NCBI RefSeq assembly: GCF_022605725.1
Contig: NC_065549.1
Span: 34,797,690 to 34,861,689, forward strand
Origin: Anthonomus grandis grandis
Lineage: Eukaryota; Arthropoda; Insecta; Coleoptera; Curculionidae
DNA length: 64,000 nt
Direction of reading: 5' to 3'
Shown here: in pieces, positions 12,120 to 22,427 of the stretch
Numbering within the stretch: the stretch's first letter is position 1
How the letters are laid out: each line of letters opens with the position of its first letter
Program-made: the position numbers and the translations under genes
The notes under the pieces: generated by a model
What the model was told of the DNA's origin: nothing
The model's database searches: none
The model's input: the letters and a program-made list of their open reading frames with translations, nothing else

Positions 12120-13316
12120 TTAATTCAGGTTATTCTTATAAATATCGATCTTGAAGGATATAACACTGTAGTAATATAAAAAGTTTGGTCAAGATAATAA
12201 GAAAACCCACTGCATAACATGAATATTTTATTTTCCAACAAACAAATCAAAAAATATTCATATAAGATACAGGCACATTTATAATGACTTAATTCTTATA
12301 TCACAGGCATTATTTAAACAATCCGTTCACTCAAAACCAAACAGATATCTATCAACTAAAATAAAATATATTTTCTATATCTATTTATAGGTATATGTGT
12401 AACAAATGTCATAATAGTAACAGTAAAAATTTATGAAAAACATTTATATAATATAAAATATTAAGAATAGAAGTATTTCCTGTCTTTATTAGTATAGTAT
12501 ATTTATGCTTTGTCAAGAAGAAAAGTGGCATTTCCAATTTGTGATGAACAATAGTTTCACCTTTTTCCTCTAAATCACAAAATGTATTTTCCATTAGTCA
12601 TCACCATCAATATCATTTTTTGAAATGATTTGAATTATATTTGCAAATTGACACCTAACTTCCCTGTTTTCCTGTATAATTTGGTTGGTTTCTTCTAAAG
12701 TGTAATTTAAAGAATATTTCAAAGAATTTATTTCACACTCATTTTCAGTGCACTCTTTTTGCAAATTAGTGTAATTCAACATTAAAATGTTATGATTATG
12801 TACAAAGTTGTCCACCCACAGGACAAATTTTTCTGCCCATAATAATGTTGCCAGATTTTTTTTTAGATAGTTTAGTGCAATTTGGTCTATTCCAAGACTA
12901 TATTTTTGCTTTATTGTGTCTGAGACAGCAACTTTGATTTTGTTCCACAAAACATCATAGCTAGGGGTTTCTAAAGCTAAGAATCCTTTAGAGTTAACTT
13001 TATCAAATATGCTTTGAATGTCACATTTATCAAAAGAGCTCTTTAATATATTACTTGCTTTAGCTAGTTCTAATTTAATAGTAAAAATGTTATTGCACTG
13101 TTTGGCAAAATCTGTTAAGCCATTTGCTTGCCAATTGAGAGAGGAAAAAAATCCATGAATGTTCTCTAAGATTGATGCCTCCTTTAAATATTTCTTTTTT
13201 TGATTAATGAGTGATCCCATATCAGACAGCAGCTTTTGGAACTCTGCACTGGTCTTAATGAATTTTTCTTTGATTATATCTAAAACAGCTTCTAAGTGTT
13301 GCTTTATAATAAAACA
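12120..13316 (-). repeat. Segmental duplication, copy B (within the intact IKK gene)
   Basis: The parental copy of the duplicated block. It includes the 3' flank and the last 240 or so codons of the intact kinase gene. See 10177-11375. Confidence 0.9.
12409..12594 (-). other. Short frame overlapping the IKK stop codon (probably 3' UTR)
   Basis: A 61-codon frame whose ATG overlaps the kinase stop as TAATG. The duplicate at 10470-10655 keeps the same frame open, but most base differences between the copies change the amino acid, so selection on this frame is not supported. The hydrophobic Leu-rich end looks like translated AT-rich UTR. I read it as 3' UTR. Confidence 0.4.
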
Positions 13317-14651
13317 GGCCACTTCTAATTGTTTGAGTATTCTCAATTCAGTATAAATATAGTATAAAGCTTGCCTATAAGTAATTTTAAGAGACTTTAA
13401 GTGAAATTTGAAATTAATATTAAACAGATCCTTCAAACCAAACATTTTCACATTAGAAAAATTGTTTTCTGTATACAGTGCCTCCCTGTTGTAGACATAC
13501 AGTGAAATGCCATCACTTTTTAACAATGATATATCAATAAGATCATTATCATCAGATTTGGCTTGGCAATTTGAACTGTACCATATAAAATAAAGATTTT
13601 CTTTCAGTTCTTTTGCATCCCTAGCAATCCAGTTTTTTAAGGTACCAATAGAAGTATTGGGATAAACCTCATAGGAGAAAAATTTCTGTTTGTATACATA
13701 AAAAACTTCAATAATTTTCTTATCCAAGATAAATTTCAGGTAATCAAATGGACTCAAGTTATTACTAAAACTTCTTTTAGTTGGATCAAACTGCAGAACA
13801 CCCCTGAGCCAGACTTCAATGTTTTGCTTAAAACAACTAGTAACGAAATGTTCCCTCTTCACTTCTGAAGAGAATACCAAAGACCCAGAACTGGACAAAT
13901 AAATACAAATATCATCAGTTCCCTTTTCTTTTATTTTCTCATATCTCTCAAAAGGTGTCAGCTCTGGCAAGAATGGTAGTACCCCACAGACAATTTCAAA
14001 TACCATATTACCAAAAGACCAATAGTCTACTCTGTGATCATAATCTTGACCATAAAATATTTCTGGTGCTAAATAGTACAAAGTACCAACAAAGCTTAGT
14101 GTAGAATCATTTAGTTCTTTAGCATAACCAAGATCAATTATTTTAAATATACTTCCCCCTTTACGATAGTCACAATACTGCAGAACAACATTTTCAGGCT
14201 TTATGTCACGATGGACAATGTTTTTTGAATGCAAATAACTTAACCCATTTGATATATCTAGCAGAATGTACCGTAAATCCTTCTCAGAAATGCCACACAG
14301 GTTTATAGGTGCATTTGTAATGTACTTCCTTAAATTCCCATTTTTGCAATACTCCATGCATAACAGAGGTAATTTAGATGGATTGAACTTGTTCAGGAAG
14401 GAGTTTAAAACAGGATCTAGGTGTTTGGCCCCGACAATGTTTGGATGACAAATTGATTTTAGAAAGTCCACTTCCTGGCACCACCGATCTCGTTGCTTTG
14501 TGGTTAAACTGTCACATTTCTGAAACTTACACATTTTTACTGCTATAAAATCTTCGTTATTTTTGTTTTTCCAAAGCATAACAACGCCAAAAGAACCAGA
14601 ACCTAAATCAGCCAAGTGTTTCCAGTCTCCTATTTCTGTAGGGGGCTCCAT
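12594..14651 (-). CDS. ird5: IKK-beta-like kinase (inhibitor of NF-kappa-B kinase)
   Basis: 685 codons in one exon. The product is a Ser/Thr kinase of the IKK family, which in insects acts in the Imd/NF-kappa-B immune pathway (family knowledge). Visible parts: glycine loop GSGSFG (17-22), catalytic Lys in AVKM (39), HRDIKPEN (147-154), DLG in place of DFG at 173-175 (typical of IKKs), activation loop NDSTLSFVGT (181-190) and APE (195-197). A ubiquitin-like region follows at about 330-400 and a helical scaffold-dimerisation region at about 430-670. The activation-loop serines are three residues apart, against four in vertebrate IKK-beta. No LDWSWL-like NEMO-binding tail is seen. A single exon could mean a retrocopy or natural intron loss. 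The start is chosen because the preceding sequence is AT-rich and the ATG sits 11 residues before the kinase fold. Confidence 0.92.
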   Translation of the reverse strand: MEPPTEIGDWKHLADLGSGSFGVVMLWKNKNNEDFIAVKMCKFQKCDSLTTKQRDRWCQEVDFLKSICHPNIVGAKHLDPVLNSFLNKFNPSKLPLLCMEYCKNGNLRKYITNAPINLCGISEKDLRYILLDISNGLSYLHSKNIVHRDIKPENVVLQYCDYRKGGSIFKIIDLGYAKELNDSTLSFVGTLYYLAPEIFYGQDYDHRVDYWSFGNMVFEIVCGVLPFLPELTPFERYEKIKEKGTDDICIYLSSSGSLVFSSEVKREHFVTSCFKQNIEVWLRGVLQFDPTKRSFSNNLSPFDYLKFILDKKIIEVFYVYKQKFFSYEVYPNTSIGTLKNWIARDAKELKENLYFIWYSSNCQAKSDDNDLIDISLLKSDGISLYVYNREALYTENNFSNVKMFGLKDLFNINFKFHLKSLKITYRQALYYIYTELRILKQLEVACFIIKQHLEAVLDIIKEKFIKTSAEFQKLLSDMGSLINQKKKYLKEASILENIHGFFSSLNWQANGLTDFAKQCNNIFTIKLELAKASNILKSSFDKCDIQSIFDKVNSKGFLALETPSYDVLWNKIKVAVSDTIKQKYSLGIDQIALNYLKKNLATLLWAEKFVLWVDNFVHNHNILMLNYTNLQKECTENECEINSLKYSLNYTLEETNQIIQENREVRCQFANIIQIISKNDIDGDD

Positions 14652-14880
14652 TATAAGTCATAAGCAGTAATAGTAAATAGAATATTCCTAATGGAATGGT
14701 AGGGTGGTGTCTTCGATTTTCGGTACCTATAATTCATATTTCTACATTAAATTAATAAATTTGGAATCTTAACTATACTTGGATTTACATTAAAGGCTAC
14801 TCAGTCAGGCTGGGGCTCTAGGATAGCTAATAATATCTACCCAGTTCATAATAAGTTAATGATACATTATTATAGAACAA
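14652..14880. promoter_or_regulatory. 5' flank of the IKK gene, squeezed by the foldback insertion
   Basis: Only 229 bp separate the kinase start codon from the foldback target duplication. No strong TATA box or NF-kappa-B site was identified. Any promoter element farther upstream would now lie beyond the 11.3-kb insertion. Confidence 0.4.
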
Positions 14881-14889
14881 AAAAATCAG
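14881..14889 (+). repeat. Target site duplication, left
   Basis: AAAAATCAG lies directly before the left foldback end and is repeated exactly at 26206-26214 directly after the right end. Confidence 0.9.
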
Positions 14890-15132
14890 ATGTGTGTGAA
14901 GCTAGCGTCCGATCGATATCCAGCAACCAAAATCGAGAACGCAGCATATGCCGGTTGCCAGCGACCAATTTATAGTCCGCGCTCCCTGTTATTTAATCAA
15001 TATAATGCCCGTATCTCCAAAAATTCCCAAGGGATTTTAATAATTTTTTGTCCAGATATTGACAATGAATACCTAAATCGACTGACGATGGTCTCAAACC
15101 TCTACAAACTAAGGTTTTGTTGTGAAAATTAA
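14890..15132 (+). repeat. Left terminal inverted segment
   Basis: 243 bp that are non-repetitive within each arm. Its inverted partner is 25963-26205. It opens with ATGTGTGTGAAG, so a chance 80-codon frame begins exactly at the element tip. I do not treat that frame as a gene. It includes CCGATCGATATC and GCAGCATATGCCGG, short palindrome-containing stretches that could be transposase binding sites (inference). Confidence 0.88.
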
Positions 15133-18100
15133 TTAAAAAGTCAAATGGTAAAAAAATGAAAAAGGCTCTAACTCCCAAAATTCCCAAAGGATTTGGATAA
15201 AACTTTTTTTTATAAAAGATAATAAATATCTAAATCGATTTTAGATGGTTGCAAACCTCTACAAACGAAAGTTTTTTGGTAAAAAATTATTGAAGTGTTA
15301 GATGTATGTAGAAAAATATAACCGGCTATAACTCCCAAAACTCCCAAAGGATTTGAATGAAACTTTTTTACGCAATTAGTAATAAATATTTAAATCGATT
15401 TTACATGGTTGCAAACCTCTACAAACGAAAGTTTTTTAGTAAAAAATTATTGAAATGTTAGATGTAGAAAAATATAAACGACTATAACTTCCAAAACTCC
15501 CAAAGGATTTGAATGAAACTTTTTTACGCAATTAGCAATAAATATTTAAATCGATTTTACATGGTTGCAAATCTCTACAAACGAAAGTTTATTGGTAAAA
15601 AATTATTGAAGTGTTAGATGTAGAAAAATATAAACGACTATAACTTCCAAAACTCCCAAAGGATTTGAATGAAACTTTTTTACGCAATTAGTAATAAATA
15701 TTTAAATCGATTTTACAGGTTGCAAACCTCTACAAACGAAAGTTTTTTAGTAAAAAATTATTGAAATGTTAGATGTAGAAAAATATAAACGGCTATAACT
15801 CCCAAAACTCCCAAAGGATTTGAATGAAACCTTTTTACGCAATTAGTAATAAATATTTAAATCGATTTTACATGGTTGCAAATCTCTACAAACGAAAGTT
15901 TTTTGGTAAAAAATTATTGAAGTGTTAGATGTAGAAAAATATAAACGACTATAACTTCCAAAACTCCCAAAGGATTTGAATGAAACTTTTTTATACAACT
16001 AATAATAAATATCTAAATCGATTTTACATGGTTGCAAATCTCTACAAACGAAAGTTTTTTGGTAAAAAATTATTGAAATGTTAGATGTAAAAAAATATAA
16101 ACGGCTATAACTCCCAAAACTCCCAAAGGATTTGAATGAAACTTTTTTACGCAATTAGTAATAAATATTTAAATCGATTTTACATGGTTGTAAATCTCTA
16201 CAAACGAAAATTTTTTGGTAAAAAATTATTGAAGTGTTAGATGTAGAAAAATATAAACGGCTATAACTCCCAAAACTCCCAAAGGATTTGAATGAAACTT
16301 TTTTACGCAATTAGCAATAAATATTTAAATCGATTTTACATGGTTGCAAATCTCTACAAACGAAAGTTTATTGGTAAAAAATTATTGAAGTGTTAGATGT
16401 AGAAAAATATAAACGACTATAACTTCCAAAACTCCCAAAGGATTTGAATGAAACTTTTTTACGCAATTAGTAATAAATATTTAAATCGATTTTACATGGT
16501 TGCAAACCTCTACAAACGAAAGTTTTTTAGTAAAAAATTATTGAAATGTTAGATGTAGAAAAATATAAACGGCTATAACTCCCAAAACTCCCAAAGGATT
16601 TGAATGAAACCTTTTTACGCAATTAGTAATTAATATTTAAATCGATTTTACATGGTTGCAAATCTCTACAAACGAAAGTTTTTTGGTAAAAAATTATTGA
16701 AGTGTTAGATGTAAAAAAATATAAACGGCTATAACTCCCAAAACTCCCAAAGGATTTGAATGAAACTTTTTTACGCAACTAATAATAAATATCTAAATCG
16801 ATTTTACATGGTTGCAAACCTCTACAAACGAAAGTTTTTTAGTAAAAAATTATTGATATGTTAGATGTAGAAAAATATAAACGACTATAACTTCCAAAAC
16901 TCCCAAAGGATTTGAATGAAACTTTTTTATACAACTAATAATAAATATCTAAATCGATTTTACATGGTTGCAAATCTCTACAAACGAAAGTTTTTTGGTA
17001 AAAAATTATTGAAGTGTTAGATGTAGAAAAATATAAACGACTATAACTTCCAAAACTCCCAAAGGATTTGAATGAAACTTTTTTACGCAATTAGTAATAA
17101 ATATGTAAATCGATTTTACATGGTTGCAAATCTCTACAAACGAAAGTTTTTTGGCAAAAAATTATTGAAGTGTTAGATGTAAAAAAATATAAACGGCTAT
17201 AACTCCCAAAACTCCCAAAGGATTCGAATGAAGCTTTTTTATACAACTAATAATAAATATGTAAATCGATTTTACATGGTTGCAAATCTCTACAAACGAA
17301 AGTTTTTTGGTAAAAAATTATTGAAATGTTAGATGTAAAAAAATATAAACGGCTATACCTCCCAAAACTCCCAAAGGATTCGAATGAAACTTTTTTATAC
17401 AACTAATAATAAATATCTAAATCGATTTTACATGGTTGCAAATCTCTACAAACGAAAGTTTTTTGGTAAAAAATTATTGAAGTGTTAGATGTAAAAAAAT
17501 ATAAACGGCTATAACTCCCAAAACTCCCAAAGGATTTGAATGAAACTTTTTTACGCAACTAATAATAAATATCTAAATCGATTTTACATGGTTGCAAACC
17601 TCTACAAACGAAAGTTTTTTAGTAAAAAATTATTGAAATGTTAGATGTAGAAAAATATAAACGACTATAACTTCCAAAACTCCCAAAGGATTTGAATGAA
17701 ACTTTTTTATACAACTAATAATAAATATCTAAATCGATTTTACATGATTGCAAATCTCTACAAACGAAAGTTTTTTGGTAAAAAATTATTGAAGTGTTAG
17801 ATGTAGAAAAATATAAACGACTATAACTTCCAAAACTCCCAAAGGATTTGAATGAAACTTTTTTACGCAATTAGTAATAAATATGTAAATCGATTTTACA
17901 TGGTTGCAAATCTCTACAAACGAAAGTTTTTTGGCAAAAAATTATTGAAGTGTTAGATGTAAAAAAATATAAACGGCTATAACTCCCAAAACTCCCAAAG
18001 GATTCGAATGAAGCTTTTTTATACAACTAATAATAAATATGTAAATCGATTTTACATGGTTGCAAATCTCTACAAACGAAAGTTTTTTGGTAAAAAATTA

Positions 18101-21100
18101 TTGAAGTGTTAGATGTAAAAAAATATAAACGGCTATAACTCCCAAAACTCCCAAAGGATTTGAATGAAACTTTTTTACGCAACTAATAATAAATATCTAA
18201 ATCGATTTTACATGGTTGCAAACCTCTACAAACGAAAGTTTTTTAGTAAAAAATTATTGAAATGTTAGATGTAGAAAAATATAAACGACTATAACTTCCA
18301 AAACTCCCAAAGGATTTGAATGAAACTTTTTTATACAACTAATAATAAATATCTAAATCGATTTTACATGATTGCAAATCTCTACAAACGAAAGTTTTTT
18401 GGTAAAAAATTATTGAAGTGTTAGATGTAGAAAAATATAAACGACTATAACTTCCAAAACTCCCAAAGGATTTGAATGAAACTTTTTTACGCAATTAGTA
18501 ATAAATATGTAAATCGATTTTACATGGTTGCAAATCTCTACAAACGAAAGTTTTTTGGCAAAAAATTATTGAAGTGTTAGATGTAAAAAAATATAAACGG
18601 CTATAACTCCCAAAACTCCCAAAGGATTCGAATGAAACTTTTTTATACAACTAATAATAAATATCTAAATCGATTTTACATGGTTGCAAATCTCTACAAA
18701 CGAAAGTTTTTTGGTAAAAAATTATTGAAATGTTAGATGTAGAAAAATATAAACGGCTATAACTCCCAAAACTCCCAAAGGATTTGAATGAAACTTTTTT
18801 ACGCAATTAGTAATAAATATGTAAATCGATTTTACATGGTTGCAAATCTCTACAAACGAAAGTTTTTTGGCAAAAAATTATTGAAGTGTTAGATGTAAAA
18901 AAATATAAACGGCTATAACTCCCAAAACTCCCAAAGGATTCGAATGAAGCTTTTTTATACAACTAATAATAAATATGTAAATCGATTTTACATGGTTGCA
19001 AATCTCTACAAACGAAAGTTTTTTGGTAAAAAATTATTGAAATGTTAGATGTAAAAAAATATAAACGGCTATACCTCCCAAAACTCCCAAAGGATTCGAA
19101 TGAAACTTTTTTATACAACTAATAATAAATATCTAAATCGATTTTACATGGTTGCAAATCTCTACAAACGAAAGTTTTTTGGTAAAAAATTATTGAAATG
19201 TTAGATGTAGAAAAATATAAACGGCTATAACTCCCAAAACTCCCAAAGGATTTGAATGAAACTTTTTTACGCAATTAGTAATAAATATGTAAATCGATTT
19301 TACATGGTTGCAAATCTCTACAAACGAAAGTTTTTTGGCAAAAAATTATTGAAGTGTTAGATGTAAAAAAATATAAACGGCTATAACTCCCAAAACTCCC
19401 AAAGGATTCGAATGAAGCTTTTTTATACAACTAATAATAAATATGTAAATCGATTTTACATGGTTGCAAATCTCTACAAACGAAAGTTTTTTGGTAAAAA
19501 ATTATTGAAATGTTAGATGTAAAAAAATATAAACGGCTATACCTCCCAAAACTCCCAAAGGATTCGAATGAAACTTTTTTATACAACTAATAATAAATAT
19601 CTAAATCGATTTTACATGGTTGCAAATCTCTACAAACGAAAGTTTTTTGGTAAAAAATTATTGAAATGTTAGATGTAGAAAAATATAAACGGCTATAACT
19701 CCCAAAACTCCCAAAGGATTTGAATGAAACTTTTTTACGCAATTAGTAATAAATATGTAAATCGATTTTACATGGTTGCAAATCTCTACAAACGAAAGTT
19801 TTTTGGCAAAAAATTATTGAAGTGTTAGATGTAAAAAAATATAAACGGCTATAACTCCCAAAACTCCCAAAGGATTCGAATGAAACTTTTTTATACAACT
19901 AATAATAAATATGTAAATCGATTTTACATGGTTGCAAATCTCTACAAACGAAAGTTTTTTGGTAAAAAATTATTGAAATGTTAGATGTAAAAAAATATAA
20001 ACGGCTATAACTCCCAAAACTCCCAAAGGATTCGAATGAAACTTTTTTATACAACTAATAATAAATATCTAAATCGATTTTACATGGTTGCAAATCTCTA
20101 CAAACGAAAGTTTTTTGGTAAAAAATTATTGAAATGTTAGATGTAAAAAAATATAAACGGCTATACCTCCCAAAACTCCCAAAGGATTCGAATGAAACTT
20201 TTTTATACAACTAATAATAAATATCTAAATCGATTTTACATGGTTGCAAATCTCTACAAACGAAAGTTTTTTGGTAAAAAATTATTGAAATGTTAGATGT
20301 AGAAAAATATAAACGGCTATAACTCCCAAAACTCCCAAAGGATTTGAATGAAACTTTTTTACGCAATTAGTAATAAATATGTAAATCGATTTTACATGGT
20401 TGCAAATCTCTACAAACGAAAGTTTTTTGGCAAAAAATTATTGAAGTGTTAGATGTAAAAAAATATAAACGGCTATAACTCCCAAAACTCCCAAAGGATT
20501 CGAATGAAGCTTTTTTATACAACTAATAATAAATATGTAAATCGATTTTACATGGTTGCAAATCTCTACAAACGAAAGTTTTTTGGTAAAAAATTATTGA
20601 AATGTTAGATGTAAAAAAATATAAACGGCTATACCTCCCAAAACTCCCAAAGGATTCGAATGAAACTTTTTTATACAACTAATAATAAATATCTAAATCG
20701 ATTTTACATGGTTGCAAATCTCTACAAACGAAAGTTTTTTGGTAAAAAATTATTGAAATGTTAGATGTAGAAAAATATAAACGGCTATAACTCCCAAAAC
20801 TCCCAAAGGATTTGAATGAAACTTTTTTACGCAATTAGTAATAAATATGTAAATCGATTTTACATGGTTGCAAATCTCTACAAACGAAAGTTTTTTGGCA
20901 AAAAATTATTGAAGTGTTAGATGTAAAAAAATATAAACGGCTATAACTCCCAAAACTCCCAAAGGATTCGAATGAAGCTTTTTTATACAACTAATAATAA
21001 ATATGTAAATCGATTTTACATGGTTGCAAATCTCTACAAACGAAAGTTTTTTGGTAAAAAATTATTGAAATGTTAGATGTAAAAAAATATAAACGGCTAT

Positions 21101-21895
21101 ACCTCCCAAAACTCCCAAAGGATTCGAATGAAACTTTTTTATACAACTAATAATAAATATCTAAATCGATTTTACATGGTTGCAAATCTCTACAAACGAA
21201 AGTTTTTTGGTAAAAAATTATTGAAATGTTAGATGTAGAAAAATATAAACGGCTATAACTCCCAAAACTCCCAAAGGATTTGAATGAAACTTTTTTACGC
21301 AATTAGTAATAAATATTTAAATCGATTTTACATGGTTGCAAACCTCTACAAACGAAAGTTTTTTGGTAAAAAATTATTGAAATGTTAGATGTAAAAAAAT
21401 ATAAACGACTATAACTCCCAAAACTCCCAAAGGATTCGAATGAAACTTTTTTATACAACTAATAATAAATATCTAAATCGATTTTACATGGTTGCAAATC
21501 TCTACAAACGAAAGTTTTTTGGCAAAAAATTATTGAATTTTTAGATGTACAAAAAAAATTTAAAAGCTATAACTTCCAAAATTCCCAAAGGATTCGAATA
21601 AAACTTTTTCATGTAATTACTAATAAATATCTAAACCGATTTCGGATAGTTGCAAATCTCTACAAACGAAAGTTTTTTGGTAAAAAATTATTGAAGTGTT
21701 AGATGTAGAAAAATATAAACGACTATAACTTCCAAAACTCCCAAAGGATTTGAATGAAACTTTTTTACGCAATTAGTAATAAATATGTAAATCGATTTTA
21801 CATGGTTGCAAATCTCTACAAACGAAAGTTTTTTGGTAAAAAATTATTGAAATGTTAGATGTAAAAAAATATAAACGACTATAACTTTTTTTGAA
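15133..21895 (+). repeat. Left arm: about 43 copies of a 156-bp tandem repeat
   Basis: Successive copies of AAAGGATTTGAATGAAAC occur at 15346, 15502, 15658 and 15813, a step of 155-156 bp, and the step holds across the array. The outermost monomers (15133-15300) are the most diverged. Marker variants such as GATTCGAATGAAGC recur at 17221, 18001, 18937, 19405, 20497 and 20965, all multiples of 156 apart (780, 936, 468, 1092, 468), showing higher-order units. Confidence 0.92.
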
Positions 21896-22427
21896 TTTTA
21901 TTGCTGGGCAGTTCAGTGGGTAAAAACTTAACTGCTTCTAACAACATATACACATTCCTGGATGAATTTCCAAAAGGATCTTAACTGAGACCACACACTG
22001 CTACAAACGGGGCCTATGCAAGTTTTCCTTAAATACAATTAATGAAACCTCCTGGGGTATACTTTCTAGGCATCCTGGTAGCAATCCAGCCAGTGGTTTT
22101 AACGTAATTTTTGATAGGACCTTTATGGAAAATATTGACTGTTGTCTTCTGAAAGAGAGCGATTACCTAAAGGGAAGACCCGGACTCCCTTTGTAGCACC
22201 TGACTGTAGTATCGACGACTTAGAGCTACTAGCCCCGATGGTTTAATTCCATACTACTATTTGGCTGGACTTGGATCTTGTATTTCTACTCAGAAATCAC
22301 TATCTTTGTATTTGTTATATAAAATAAACAATTGGAAAATTATTATGGTCTTTTGATTGGTTAAAATAACTCAATTTAATTAGTTTAAATAGAGAATTTT
22401 GCAACATGTCTTAAATCTCATCACTTA
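21896..22427. other. Unique central loop of the foldback element
   Basis: About 530 bp unrelated to the repeat, without a long open frame. It begins near TTTTTTTGAATTTTATTGCTGGGCA and ends in AT-rich DNA. GCAGTTCAGTGGGTAAA near 21908 faintly resembles a tRNA-type A box, but no clear B box follows. No transposase is present. Confidence 0.6.

Noticed and set aside
12409..12594. A second cistron translated by TAATG stop-start overlap
   Set aside because: Differences between the two duplicated copies mostly alter amino acids and the product is a Leu-rich low-complexity tail; 3' UTR is more likely.
14890..15132. 80-codon open frame at the foldback left end, repeated at 25963-26205
   Set aside because: It starts exactly at the element tip because the tip sequence is ATG, has no recognisable domain and is accounted for by the inverted repeat.
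15133..21895. CRISPR-like regular repeat array
   Set aside because: There are no unique spacers; the whole 156-bp unit repeats and the host is eukaryotic. It is a tandem satellite-type array.
21900..21990. tRNA gene or tRNA-derived SINE in the foldback loop
   Set aside because: Only a weak A-box-like stretch; no B box and no cloverleaf.
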